Below, piece after piece: positions 33,373-41,671 of a DNA stretch of 64,000 nucleotides (position 1 is the first letter of the stretch; the number at the start of each line of letters is the position of its first letter). The notes below the pieces were generated by a model. It made no database searches, was not told where the DNA came from, and saw only the letters and a list, made by a program, of their open reading frames with translations. The stretch is from Halorubrum saccharovorum DSM 1137. GTDB lineage: Archaea; Halobacteriota; Halobacteria; Halobacteriales; Haloferacaceae. Where the stretch lies: positions 799 through 64,798 of the forward strand of contig NZ_AOJE01000043.1 in NCBI RefSeq assembly GCF_000337915.1. Direction: 5' to 3'. The translations under genes and the position numbers were made by a program.

Positions 33373-35526
33373 TCACTCGATCGAGATGTCGAAGCGCGCA
33401 CCGCCGCGAGCGCCGTTCGCGGCCGTGACCGTCCAGTCGTGTCGGCTGGCGACCTCCTCAACGATGCTGAGGCCGAATCCGGATCCGTCGTCGGCCGTCG
33501 TGTACCCGGCGTCAAACACGCTTTCTCCCGCGGACTCGGGGAAGCCGACCCCGTCGTCGGCGACGTAGAACCCGTCCGCCGTGTCCCCGACTGTTACCGT
33601 TACGGCTGGTCCGCCGTGCTCGACCGCGTTCCGAAAGAGGTTGGTTAGGAGCTGCTGAAGCTGATCGCGGTCGGCCTCGACAGTTCGATCGGTCTCCACG
33701 GTTACCGTCGCGTCCGCCGTCGACAGCGCTCCCCAGCTGGTCTCGACGAGGTCCGATAGCTGGATGGACTGGAGCGTCATCGCTTCGGCTCCGGTCTGGG
33801 CGAGCGTCAGCAGGTCCTCGATCAGCGTATCCATGCGGTCCAGCGCGTGATCGATGTCGTCGACGTGATCGCTGTCGCAGTCCTCTCGCAGTAACTCGAG
33901 CCGCCCCTCCGCGACTCGCAGCGGGTTCCGCAGGTCGTGGCTCACGACGCTCGTGAACCGGTCCAGTCGCTCGTTCTGCTGGACGAGATCGCGTTCGCGC
34001 CGCTTCTGGTCGCTGATGTCGCGGTCCATCGCCACGAACCGGTCTTCCCCGTCCAAGTTCAGGCGAATGAGATGAACCTCGATGGGGAACGTCGACCCGT
34101 CCTTTCGTTCGAGCTCCCCCTCGAATCGGTGCGGGGTGTTCGGTGGGAGCGTGTCCCAGAACGACGACGCCCGATCGGGATCGGCTGTCGGGTCGATGTC
34201 CCAGACGTTCCGTCCCAGAAGCTCCGCTTCGGTGTATCCGAGCTCGTCGCACAACCGCTGGTTGACGTCTCGGATCTCGCCGTCGATGTCGTGGACCGCG
34301 AACATGTCGGGCGAGTGTTCGAACAGCGCCTCGAGCCGTGCACTGTTGGACCGTAACTGCTGCTCGTACCGTTTGCGATCCGTGACGTCGTCCTGGAACC
34401 CGACGAAGAGGTCGACCTCGCCGTCGTCGTCGAACAGCGGTGCGACGCGGACGCGGTTCCAGAACTCAGTCCCGTCCTTCCGGTAGTTCCGGAGTTCGAC
34501 GGTCACCGGTTCCCGGTTGTCGATTGCGGTCCGAAGCCTCTGGACCGGTTCGTCTTCGGTCGCCTCGCCTTGAAGGAACCGACAGTTCCGCCCGACGATC
34601 TCCCGTTTCTCGTAGCCGGTGAGGTCAGTGAACTCGTCGTTCGCGTAAATGATCGGGTTATCGTCCTGATGGGGGTCGGTCAGGAGAATTCCGACGGGAG
34701 CCTCGTCTATCGCTTGTTCTTTGACAGACAGGTTCGACGCGGCGGCGTCGGCCGCCTGTGGACTGAGCGTACAGATGAGCGAGCCGTCCGCGGTGTACGA
34801 GAGCGTATGTTCGATGTCGAGCTCGTCGCCGCGCTTTCGGACGAACGTCGTGGTCCCCCGCCAGCGGCCGTCGCGCGCTTCCGGGAGGAGCTCGTCGTAG
34901 ACGTCGTCCACGTCGTCGTCGCGGTAGAACGTCTCCCAGTGAAGGCCGATGAGTTCCTCGCGGGGGTATCCGAGTATCTCCGCACAGGCGGCGTTCGCGT
35001 ACTCGACACGGCCGTCTTCGTTGAGAATGCTGATTCCGTCTTGAGCGGTCTCGATGGCTTCGATCCCGCGGTTCAGGTATCTTTCGGCCCGGTACCCTCC
35101 GACAGCGTTTCGGATCCGATTTGCGAGGACGCTGTACTGTTCCGTCCCGCCCGCCTTCTGGAGGTAGTCGGTGACGCCGGCAGTGATCGCCTCGCTGGCG
35201 ATCTCCTCGCTTCCCTTCCCGGTGAAGAGAATAAACGGGAGATCGGTATGTGCGTCCCGTACTCGTTCCAAGACGGTCAACCCGTCCAACCCCGGCATGT
35301 CGTAATCGCTCACGACGCAGTCTACGGAGCAGTCCTCCGCCTCGAGGACCGCGAGTGCGTCACGGGGGTCGGTTTCGGTGCGAACGGTAAAGGCGTCGTG
35401 TTCGCGCTCGAGGAACGTCGCGACGAGGTCGACGAAGCCCGGGTCGTCGTCGACGTGAAGGATCTCGATGGGCTGCGTGTCTGGGCGCAGTGGCGAGCCC
35501 GGACGGCCACCAACGTCACCGGTCAT
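33373..35526 (-). CDS. Hybrid sensor histidine kinase with a LOV domain
   Basis: A 717-residue kinase. The receiver is at the N-terminus (about 20-140, phospho-acceptor Asp74 in VVSDYDMPG). It is followed by a PAS domain (150-260), a LOV-type PAS (270-390) and a third PAS (395-510). HisKA follows with His530 in VVSHDLRNPL, then the ATPase domain (NLFRNAVEHGG, DDGVGFP, GFGLSIVEEV). The second PAS holds GRNCRFLQG with Cys315, the photo-adduct cysteine motif of blue-light LOV domains, and FVGFQDDVTDRK with the conserved glutamine. It is probably a light- or redox-responsive kinase. There is no membrane span, so it is cytoplasmic. Confidence 0.88.
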   Translation of the reverse strand: MTGDVGGRPGSPLRPDTQPIEILHVDDDPGFVDLVATFLEREHDAFTVRTETDPRDALAVLEAEDCSVDCVVSDYDMPGLDGLTVLERVRDAHTDLPFILFTGKGSEEIASEAITAGVTDYLQKAGGTEQYSVLANRIRNAVGGYRAERYLNRGIEAIETAQDGISILNEDGRVEYANAACAEILGYPREELIGLHWETFYRDDDVDDVYDELLPEARDGRWRGTTTFVRKRGDELDIEHTLSYTADGSLICTLSPQAADAAASNLSVKEQAIDEAPVGILLTDPHQDDNPIIYANDEFTDLTGYEKREIVGRNCRFLQGEATEDEPVQRLRTAIDNREPVTVELRNYRKDGTEFWNRVRVAPLFDDDGEVDLFVGFQDDVTDRKRYEQQLRSNSARLEALFEHSPDMFAVHDIDGEIRDVNQRLCDELGYTEAELLGRNVWDIDPTADPDRASSFWDTLPPNTPHRFEGELERKDGSTFPIEVHLIRLNLDGEDRFVAMDRDISDQKRRERDLVQQNERLDRFTSVVSHDLRNPLRVAEGRLELLREDCDSDHVDDIDHALDRMDTLIEDLLTLAQTGAEAMTLQSIQLSDLVETSWGALSTADATVTVETDRTVEADRDQLQQLLTNLFRNAVEHGGPAVTVTVGDTADGFYVADDGVGFPESAGESVFDAGYTTADDGSGFGLSIVEEVASRHDWTVTAANGARGGARFDISIE

Positions 35527-35652
35527 ACCCTCCGGTTCGCACGCAACTGATAATGGTCTTCTGTGTTCGGTCCGGTTCGTCGACCGCCCTGTACGCCGGG
35601 CCGGGCGGTCCGCAGCCCGACGCGCTCGCCGCGCTGAAGCGCGGGGGTGATC

Positions 35653-36093
35653 TCAGAGGTTCGCGAACGCCTCGTCGACGAGTTCGCCGGTGTCGGCGAC
35701 GATGTCCGCCATCTCCTCGTTGTCGGGCGCCATCCCGACGAGGCGCGCGATGCGCATGATGGAGACGTGGTAGACGACCTGCTTACCGGGCTCCTCTTCC
35801 CAGATAACGACGTTACAGGCCATGAGCGCACCGAGTTTGTTGTCGGTCGCGTCCAGCGCGCGGTCGGCGACCTCGGGATTGCACGCGCCGAGCACGTAGT
35901 AGGGGGCGCGGCCCGCGTCGACCTTCTCGTTGAGCATCTCGGAGGGCGAGAACTCCACGGGGACGCCGAAGCCGGCGTCCGTGAACACCTCGCGGACGTG
36001 TTCGATGGCGTCTTGGTGGCTCATCTCGAGGGTCGCCTGTTCTTCACCGATATCCGCAGGGTCGATCTGACTCGGGTCGATGGGGAGCGTCAT
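35653..36093 (-). CDS. DUF302 domain protein
   Basis: A 146-residue DUF302-family protein (TLEMSHQDAIEHVREVF, NEKVDAGRAPYYVLGACNP, LPCNV-like LMACNVVIWEEEPG). Family members are found near sulfur and redox genes, but the biochemical role is not established. It marks the left border of the sulfur island and lies on the opposite strand from its neighbour, the thioredoxin gene. No TATTGTG site was found ahead of it, unlike the other units of the island. Confidence 0.8.
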   Translation of the reverse strand: MTLPIDPSQIDPADIGEEQATLEMSHQDAIEHVREVFTDAGFGVPVEFSPSEMLNEKVDAGRAPYYVLGACNPEVADRALDATDNKLGALMACNVVIWEEEPGKQVVYHVSIMRIARLVGMAPDNEEMADIVADTGELVDEAFANL

Positions 36094-36202
36094 TCGTGTA
36101 CTGTCTTGGGCCTACAGAACAAAATCTCTTCGGGTCCGCGCCGGCGAGAGCGCGGCTTCTGGGAACAGCTTAGATCTTCGCTTCTACCCTGTTCCGATAT
36201 AG

Positions 36203-36261
36203 TGACCACTTCAGTGGTCAGTAATCCACGAGTTCAGTCGTGAGGCTCCTCCTTACGGCTG
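36203..36261 (+). other. Perfect palindrome followed by a stable hairpin
   Basis: TGACCACT-TC-AGTGGTCA (36203-36220) is a perfect 8-bp inverted repeat. Shortly after, CAGTCGTGAGG (36235-36245) pairs with CCTTACGGCTG (36251-36261), with two G-T wobbles, across the loop CTCCT. The pair lies in the 280-bp gap between the DUF302 and thioredoxin genes. It could be a structured leader, a terminator or a transposon-end relic. Confidence 0.5.
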
Positions 36262-36318
36262 TGTGAACTGCGGCCACGGCGAGTACTGCTGTCTGGCTAC
36301 GCGTGACACTATAGTTGA

Positions 36319-36343
36319 TATTGTGTGTTTTGTGCAAAACACA
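36319..36343 (+). promoter_or_regulatory. TATTGTG site plus 20-bp palindrome ahead of thioredoxin
   Basis: TATTGTG at 36319-36325 runs into TGTGTTTTG-TG-CAAAACACA (36324-36343), a perfect 9-bp inverted repeat with a 2-bp centre. The thioredoxin ATG follows 29 bp later. It is the best palindrome among the TATTGTG sites of the sulfur island. Confidence 0.65.
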
Positions 36344-36372
36344 TATGTCGATGCGGTTCGAACGGGGAACTA

Positions 36373-36786
36373 ATGACCGAAGACATCGAGGGGATCCGAC
36401 GACAGAAATTGGCGGAGCTTCGAAACCGTGCCGAGACGGGCGGTGCCGAGGAACCCGCCTCGCAGAGTCCGTCCGAGCCGGTTCACGTCGACGGCGACGC
36501 CGAGCTCTCCGAAACGGTCGCCGAGTACGACCCCGTGCTAGTCGACTTCTACGCCGATTGGTGTGGCCCGTGCCAGATGCTCGAACCGATCGTCGAAGCG
36601 ATCGCGGCCGATACCGACGCGACCGTGGCGAAGGTCGACGTCGACGCGAACCAGCGGCTCGCCTCCGACTACGGCGTTCGGGGTGTCCCGACGCTCGTCC
36701 TGTTCGCTGACGGCCAGCCGGCCGAGCGACTCGTCGGAATGCAGGACGAGGCCCAACTCCGCTCCGTGATCGAGGAGCACGCGTGA
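36373..36786 (+). CDS. Thioredoxin with N-terminal extension
   Basis: A 137-residue thioredoxin with the WCGPCQ active site inside VDFYADWCGPCQMLEP and the cis-proline motif GVPTLVLF. The N-terminal 40 residues (EGIRRQKLAELRNRAE) form a helical extension not found in plain thioredoxins. It is close to the second thioredoxin at 49606, which lacks the extension. The ATG at 36373 fits the operator spacing. It may supply reducing power to the TusA/rhodanese/DsrE relay encoded nearby; that is inference from location and shared operator. Confidence 0.88.
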   Translation: MTEDIEGIRRQKLAELRNRAETGGAEEPASQSPSEPVHVDGDAELSETVAEYDPVLVDFYADWCGPCQMLEPIVEAIAADTDATVAKVDVDANQRLASDYGVRGVPTLVLFADGQPAERLVGMQDEAQLRSVIEEHA

Positions 36787-36898
36787 TCCGACTGCCCGCT
36801 GGCTGACCGGCCGCTGGGGGCGAGCAGCCGCCTTTCGGACCGCCGGTGGCTCACGACCGACCCAGAGGGTTCGAACCGCGACTGGAACTCGACCGCTC

Positions 36899-38149
36899 AT
36901 GAACGATATCACACCCCACGAATACCTGCAAGCCCACCGCGAGGAACTGGTCGCGCTCACCCTCGACCTCCTCGCGGTTGACACGTCCAACCCGCCCGGC
37001 GACACGCGCGAGATCGTCTCCGAGATCGAGCAGTTCCTCGACCCGCTCCCGGTCGACACCGGCCGGTTCGCGGTCGATCCGGCGAAGCCGAACCTCCTCG
37101 TTCGGGTCCCGGGCGGGTCCGACCACACGCTGCTGTACAACGGTCACCTCGATACGGTGCCCTTCGACGCCGACGCGTGGGCCCGCGACCCGCTCGGCGA
37201 ACGCGCCGACGACCGCGTCTACGGCCGGGGCGCGACCGACATGAAAGGGGCCGTGGCGTCGATGCTGTTCGCGATCCGGGCCTTCGCCGCGACCGACACG
37301 GAGCCGCCCGTCGACCTCCGATTCGCCTTCGTGAGCGACGAGGAGGTCGGCGGTGACGCGGGGCTCCCGGCGCTGCTCGACGCCGGGACGCTCGACGCGG
37401 ACGCGTGCGTGATCGGCGAGCCGACCTGTGAGGAAGGTCGCCACTCCGTCACCGTCGCGGACCGAGGGAGCATCTGGCTGACGCTCGAAGCCAGCGGTAA
37501 AGGGGCCCACGGTTCTCGGCCGGTACTCGGCGTCAACGCCATCGACCGACTCTACGACGCCGTCGAGACGATGCGGGAACGGTTCGGCACCCGGCGACTC
37601 GAGATCGACGCCGACGTGATACCGATCGTCGAGGAGTCGATCGACTACTACGCCCCCTCGATGGGTGAAGCCACCGCTCGAGACCTGTTCTGGTACCCTT
37701 CAATCAATCTCGGCGTTTTCGAGGGCGGTGACGCGATAAACACCGTCCCGCAGTCTGCGCGCGCCGAGGTCGACGTGCGACTGACGGCGGGGGTCCACAC
37801 GCCAGACGTGCTCGCGGGGATTCGGGACTGCGTCGCCGACTGCGAAGGCGTCACGATCACCGACGTCGCCTGGAGCGTCGGCACCGCCGAGGATCCCGAC
37901 GGTCCACTCGTCGAAGCTGTCGCGTCGACAGCGGAGGACACCACGGGAGAGCGCGTCTTCAGACGGAGTGCCACGGGCGGCGGCGACGCCAAGAAACTCC
38001 GGAACGCGGGCGTCCCGACCGTCGAGTTCGCGCTGGGGACCGACACTGTCCACGCGCCCGACGAGTACGTCCCGGTCGACGTGCTCGTCGACAACGCGAT
38101 CGTCTACGCCCGGCTCCCGGCGATGTGGCAGTCCCGGATCGACCGATAG
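36899..38149 (+). CDS. M20-family peptidase/deacylase (ArgE/DapE type)
   Basis: A 416-residue M20 metallohydrolase. Zinc ligands and catalytic residues are visible: NGHLDTVPFD (His83), GRGATDMKGA (Asp114), SDEEVGG (Glu148/149) and a C-terminal histidine in DTVHAPDEYV. The dimerisation domain lies at about 185-300. Substrates in this family are acylated amino acids or dipeptides; the annotation most often used is acetylornithine or succinyl-diaminopimelate deacylase. No TATTGTG site precedes it, so it probably does not belong to the sulfur regulon despite its place. Confidence 0.87.
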   Translation: MNDITPHEYLQAHREELVALTLDLLAVDTSNPPGDTREIVSEIEQFLDPLPVDTGRFAVDPAKPNLLVRVPGGSDHTLLYNGHLDTVPFDADAWARDPLGERADDRVYGRGATDMKGAVASMLFAIRAFAATDTEPPVDLRFAFVSDEEVGGDAGLPALLDAGTLDADACVIGEPTCEEGRHSVTVADRGSIWLTLEASGKGAHGSRPVLGVNAIDRLYDAVETMRERFGTRRLEIDADVIPIVEESIDYYAPSMGEATARDLFWYPSINLGVFEGGDAINTVPQSARAEVDVRLTAGVHTPDVLAGIRDCVADCEGVTITDVAWSVGTAEDPDGPLVEAVASTAEDTTGERVFRRSATGGGDAKKLRNAGVPTVEFALGTDTVHAPDEYVPVDVLVDNAIVYARLPAMWQSRIDR

Positions 38150-38317
38150 TGGATGTGAACCGGCGGGGTGCCGTGTTGACCGTCCCGTGGCGGCGTTCGA
38201 TCTACCGCCGTACCACGTCGCGCCGGTGGTCGGCCGGTGGAAGGGCGCTCTCGTGCGATTCCCCGATTTCCGCCCACCGACCGCTCGACGACACATTTTC
38301 ACTATCTTGGAACTCTT

Positions 38318-38328
38318 ATACAATACTA
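38318..38328 (-). promoter_or_regulatory. TAGTATTGTAT site ahead of tusA
   Basis: On the minus strand the text reads TAGTATTGTAT, one base off the TAGTATTGTG form seen at 41601 and 47484. It lies 38 bp ahead of the TusA start. Confidence 0.5.
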
Positions 38329-38365
38329 ATACGAGACGGCCCTAATCACCGCCTGTGAGACATCT

Positions 38366-38602
38366 ATGACTGACATCGAACCGGACGCCACCGTTGATGC
38401 CCGGGGAGCAGCGTGTCCCGGTCCGCTGATGGACCTCATCGGAAACGTTCGGAGCGCTGAGTCGGGGGACGTGATCCGGCTCCTGAGTGACACCGATCAG
38501 TCACTCACCGACGTTCCCGAGTGGGCAGAGGAGGCCGGCAACGAACTGCTCGGGGTCGAGGAGCTCGACGACCACAACGCGTTCTACGTGGAGAAAGCAT
38601 GA
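38366..38602 (+). CDS. TusA-family sulfur carrier, copy 1
   Basis: A 78-residue TusA/SirA-like protein. The sulfur-carrying cysteine is Cys17 in ARGAACPGPLMDL, and the rest is the two-layer alpha/beta fold of the family. TusA proteins accept sulfane sulfur as a persulfide and pass it on. The stop codon overlaps the start of the SQR-like gene (ATGA), so translation of the pair is coupled. A second TusA is encoded at 41178 with a CPMP motif. Confidence 0.9.
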   Translation: MTDIEPDATVDARGAACPGPLMDLIGNVRSAESGDVIRLLSDTDQSLTDVPEWAEEAGNELLGVEELDDHNAFYVEKA

Positions 38603-39744
38603 CTGAGCACGTCGTCATCGTCGGCGGCGGGACCGGCGGAACGGTCCTCGCGAACGACCTCGCTGACCGGCTCGAACCCGAACTCGACGCGGGCGACGTC
38701 GAGGTCACACTGATCAACGACGACCCCGATCACGTCTACAAGCCGGTCTGGCTGTACGTGCCGTTCGGCCAGCGCGAACCGGACGACGGCCGGCGCGCGC
38801 TCGACGAGCTCGTCGACGACGCGATCGACCTCCGGATCGATCGCGTGTCCGGGATCGACACCGAGTCCCAGCGGCTCCGGTTCGGCGGTAGCGGACAGTC
38901 GATGGAGTACGACCGCCTCGTGCTGGCGACCGGATCGACGCTGGAGCCCGACCAGATCCCCGGCCTCGCGGCGGGCGGCCACGACTACTACAGCGAGTCG
39001 GGCGCGACCGCCCTGCGCGATGAGCTGCTGTCGTTCACCGAGGGCGAGATCGTGTTGAGCGTCATCGGGACTCCCCATATGTGTCCGGCAGCGCCGCTGG
39101 AGTTCGTCTTCATGGCCGACGACTGGTTCCGCGAGCGCGGCCTGCGCGAGGACGTCGAGGTCACCTACACGTATCCGATCCAGCGCGTCCACGGGAACCC
39201 CCACATCGCCGAGTGGGCCCGCCCTATCATGGACGAACGGGACATCAACGTGGAGACGTTCTTCAACGCCGAGTCGGTCGATCCCGACGCGGAGACGATC
39301 ACGTCGATGGAGGGGACCGAGCTCGACTACGACCTCCTCGTGTCGATCCCGCCCCACGGCGGCGTCGACCTGATCGAGGACGCGGGACTCGGCGACGACG
39401 GCTGGGTCGACGTCGACAAGCACACCTTGGAGGCCGAGGCCGCCGAGAGCGTCTACGCGCTCGGCGACACCGCTAACACCGGCGTCCCGAACGCCGGCAG
39501 CGTCGCGCACTATCAGGCCGGCGTCGTCGGTCGGCGCCTCGCGAGCGAGATCCGCGGCCGGCCGGCGACCGCGACCTACGACGGGAAGACGCTGTGCTTC
39601 ATCGAGACCGGGATGGACGCGGCCTCGTTCGTCGAGTTCGACTACGAGACCCCGCCGTCGCCCGCGCCCCCCTCGGAGAAGCTCCACTGGTCGAAGCTGG
39701 CGTACAACGAGTCCTACTGGCTCACCGCGCGAGGGTTGCTCTGA
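38599..39744 (+). CDS. SQR-like FAD/NAD-dependent flavoprotein
   Basis: A 381-residue flavoprotein of the sulfide:quinone oxidoreductase type. The N-terminal FAD loop is VVIVGGGTGGTVLANDL, a second GD motif is VYALGDTANTG, and two cysteines sit where SQR has its redox pair: Cys162 in PHMCPAAP and Cys333 in TLCFIETG. It probably oxidises sulfide or a protein persulfide and passes electrons to the quinone pool. It overlaps tusA by 4 bp and is followed 2 bp later by the DUF1641 gene, giving a tight three-gene operon. Confidence 0.87.
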   Translation: MTEHVVIVGGGTGGTVLANDLADRLEPELDAGDVEVTLINDDPDHVYKPVWLYVPFGQREPDDGRRALDELVDDAIDLRIDRVSGIDTESQRLRFGGSGQSMEYDRLVLATGSTLEPDQIPGLAAGGHDYYSESGATALRDELLSFTEGEIVLSVIGTPHMCPAAPLEFVFMADDWFRERGLREDVEVTYTYPIQRVHGNPHIAEWARPIMDERDINVETFFNAESVDPDAETITSMEGTELDYDLLVSIPPHGGVDLIEDAGLGDDGWVDVDKHTLEAEAAESVYALGDTANTGVPNAGSVAHYQAGVVGRRLASEIRGRPATATYDGKTLCFIETGMDAASFVEFDYETPPSPAPPSEKLHWSKLAYNESYWLTARGLL

Positions 39745-39746
39745 CC

Positions 39747-40373
39747 ATGTCCGAGACGGAATCCTCCGAGCCGACCGACCTCGAAGCGGCAATCGCGGAG
39801 AACCCGGAGGCCGTCGCCGAGTTCGTCCAGCACCTCGACGCCGTCAACGAGCTACTGGACGTGCTCTCGCTCGGCGAGAACGCGCTCGACGACGAGATGG
39901 TCCGGGAGCTCTCGGCGACGGGGTCGACGCTGGCGGAGTCTGCGGACGGGTTGGCGACCGACGAGACCGTGGCGCTGGCCGAGACGGTCGGGGAGAACGG
40001 GGACGATCTTCGGGACGCGCTCGACACCCTACTCGTCCTCCAGCGGAGCGGCACGCTCGACGAGCTTACCGAACTCGCGGAGGTCGGCTCGCTGGCGACA
40101 GCGGCGCTCGACGACGAGATGATCGCGTCGCTGGCCGGCACCGGCGCCGCGCTCGGCGAGGTCGCACAGACGGCGTCCGACGACGATACTCGCGACGGCA
40201 TCGAAACGCTGCTAGAGAGCGTCGGCGAAGCGGAGCGTGAATCGCCCGAGCAGGTCGGGGCCGTCGGCCTGCTTCGCGGATTACGTGATCCGGACGTCCA
40301 GTACGGACTGGGCTACCTGTTGGCGCTCGCAGGCGCGATCGGCCGCGACCGTACCATTGCGGAGTCCGACTAG
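39747..40373 (+). CDS. DUF1641 domain protein
   Basis: A 208-residue acidic helical protein with repeated pieces such as LSLGENALDDEMVRELSATG and VGSLATAALDDEMIASLAGTG, and a C-terminal VGLLRGLRDPDVQYGLGYLLALAGAIG that is the DUF1641 signature. DUF1641 proteins travel with SQR-like or formate-dehydrogenase flavoproteins and may be accessory or membrane-docking partners. It is the third gene of the tusA-SQR operon. No catalytic motif is visible. Confidence 0.82.
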   Translation: MSETESSEPTDLEAAIAENPEAVAEFVQHLDAVNELLDVLSLGENALDDEMVRELSATGSTLAESADGLATDETVALAETVGENGDDLRDALDTLLVLQRSGTLDELTELAEVGSLATAALDDEMIASLAGTGAALGEVAQTASDDDTRDGIETLLESVGEAERESPEQVGAVGLLRGLRDPDVQYGLGYLLALAGAIGRDRTIAESD

Positions 40374-40602
40374 CAGCCGAGCGGCGTTTCGCGCCCCTCC
40401 GTGGCGCGATCGAACGACGCCCGGTTTCGTCGCCCTGACCTCCTTATAAACAGTCTCCAGATGAACAAGCGAGTGCCCGGAGGCTTGACCCCGAGGCGGT
40501 TCACGACGGTCGGAGCGATACCTTCCGTGTGGGACAGCACGGCGCCCGCTATGCCAACCGTGGTTCGAGAATCGGGACCGCGGGTTCGTCCGTCGTCGGG
40601 AG

Positions 40603-41175
40603 TCAGACGAGAAGCTGAATGTCGGCGTCGGCCATGTCTTGGAGGGCGGTCGCCGCGCCGACGCCCGTGGTGACGCCGTCGTAGAAGTCGTCCTCGTCGT
40701 AGTCCATCAGGTCGATGGTCATCTGACAGGCCTGGAACTCGACGCCCATGTCGAGGCTCGTCTCCAGCAGTTCCTCGATGGTGGCGGTGTCGTTGTCCGC
40801 GATCTTCTTCTCCATCATCCTCGTCGTGACGCGGTCCATGCCGGGGAGCGCGGCGACGGCGTTCGGGACGGGCATGTTGGGGTTGCCGACGGAGCTGAGC
40901 TTGAGGTTCTTCGAGCGCTCCTCGTGGAGGATGTCCAGCCCCCAGAACGTGTGGAAGACGGTCACCTCGTAGCCGAACGCGGCGGCGGTGCTGGCGAGGA
41001 TGAGCGGCGGATACGCCATGTCGAGCGTGCCCTTGGTGGCGATAATGCTCATCTTCTTGCCGTCGCCGTCACCGGTGGCCTCGGCGAGCGCGTCCTCCAG
41101 CTCGTCCACGCGTGCGGCCAGCTCCGCACGCGAGGGCGCGTCGTCGGCCGACGCGTCGGGTGTGTCGGTGCTCAT
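40603..41175 (-). CDS. DsrE/DsrF/DrsH-like sulfur-transfer protein
   Basis: A 190-residue protein of the DsrE2-like group. After a polar N-terminus with a short coiled coil, it shows KKMSIIATKGTLDMAYPPLIL, HTFWGLDIL and the conserved cysteine in GVEFQACQMTIDLM (Cys150). Such proteins relay sulfane sulfur between rhodanese, TusA and an oxidising system. The ATG at 41175 is chosen because the tusA gene upstream ends at 41178, 2 bp away, making a two-gene minus-strand operon. Confidence 0.87.
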   Translation of the reverse strand: MSTDTPDASADDAPSRAELAARVDELEDALAEATGDGDGKKMSIIATKGTLDMAYPPLILASTAAAFGYEVTVFHTFWGLDILHEERSKNLKLSSVGNPNMPVPNAVAALPGMDRVTTRMMEKKIADNDTATIEELLETSLDMGVEFQACQMTIDLMDYDEDDFYDGVTTGVGAATALQDMADADIQLLV

Positions 41176-41177
41176 CG

Positions 41178-41423
41178 TTACTCCGTCTTGCGGACGTAGT
41201 GTTTGTACACGTCGTCGCCTTCCTCCTGGTCGACGAGCTCGATACCCTCGGTCCCGGACGCCCAGCCGTCGATGTCGCTCATGCTCCCCGGATCGGTCGC
41301 AACCACTTCGAGAACGTCGCCGGCCCCGAGTTCGTCGATCGCCGACTTCGCTTTTACAACCGGCATGGGGCACGATGCGCCTTTCACGTCGAGCGTCTCT
41401 GTGATGTCGAATTCAGCACTCAT
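41178..41423 (-). CDS. TusA-family sulfur carrier, copy 2
   Basis: An 81-residue TusA-like carrier with Cys18 in VKGASCPMPVVKAK, the canonical CPxP motif. It is co-transcribed with the dsrE-like gene. Such TusA-DsrE pairs are conserved in sulfur-oxidising bacteria and archaea. A TATTGTG site on the minus strand lies 38 bp ahead of the start. It faces the rhodanese gene across a divergent promoter region of about 250 bp that has one site for each direction. Confidence 0.9.
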   Translation of the reverse strand: MSAEFDITETLDVKGASCPMPVVKAKSAIDELGAGDVLEVVATDPGSMSDIDGWASGTEGIELVDQEEGDDVYKHYVRKTE

Positions 41424-41460
41424 TGGTGATCTGCTCCGTTCGTCTGTATTGGAGCTATCG

Positions 41461-41467
41461 CACAATA
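41461..41467 (-). promoter_or_regulatory. TATTGTG site ahead of tusA-dsrE
   Basis: Read on the minus strand: GTATTGTGCG, 38 bp ahead of the tusA copy 2 start. It is one of the two sites in the divergent promoter region. Confidence 0.55.
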
Positions 41468-41600
41468 CCCACTACCGAAGTAAAAGATTGTCGGTTCTTG
41501 GGGATACTCCAATAATTCGAATACCGGTATATATCCTATTAACACTCAAAACGCTGGTATTCGGAGCTTGTGAGTAGAGACACCGATCTTCTACGAGAAT

Positions 41601-41609
41601 AGTATTGTG
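41601..41609 (+). promoter_or_regulatory. AGTATTGTG site ahead of the rhodanese operon
   Basis: AGTATTGTGTAG at 41601, 63 bp ahead of the ATG at 41672. It is preceded by AAT, as at other sites (AATAGTATTGTG). Confidence 0.55.
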
Positions 41610-41671
41610 TAGTAGGGGAACTTCTATGCAAATGCTTTTGTACGTCCACCCGGTAGGAACGACCGCACAAC

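Noticed and set aside
36227-36372. A Cys-rich reading (CVNCGHGEYCC) on the plus strand before thioredoxin
   Set aside because: There is no start codon in frame and the text coincides with a hairpin and the operator; taken as non-coding.
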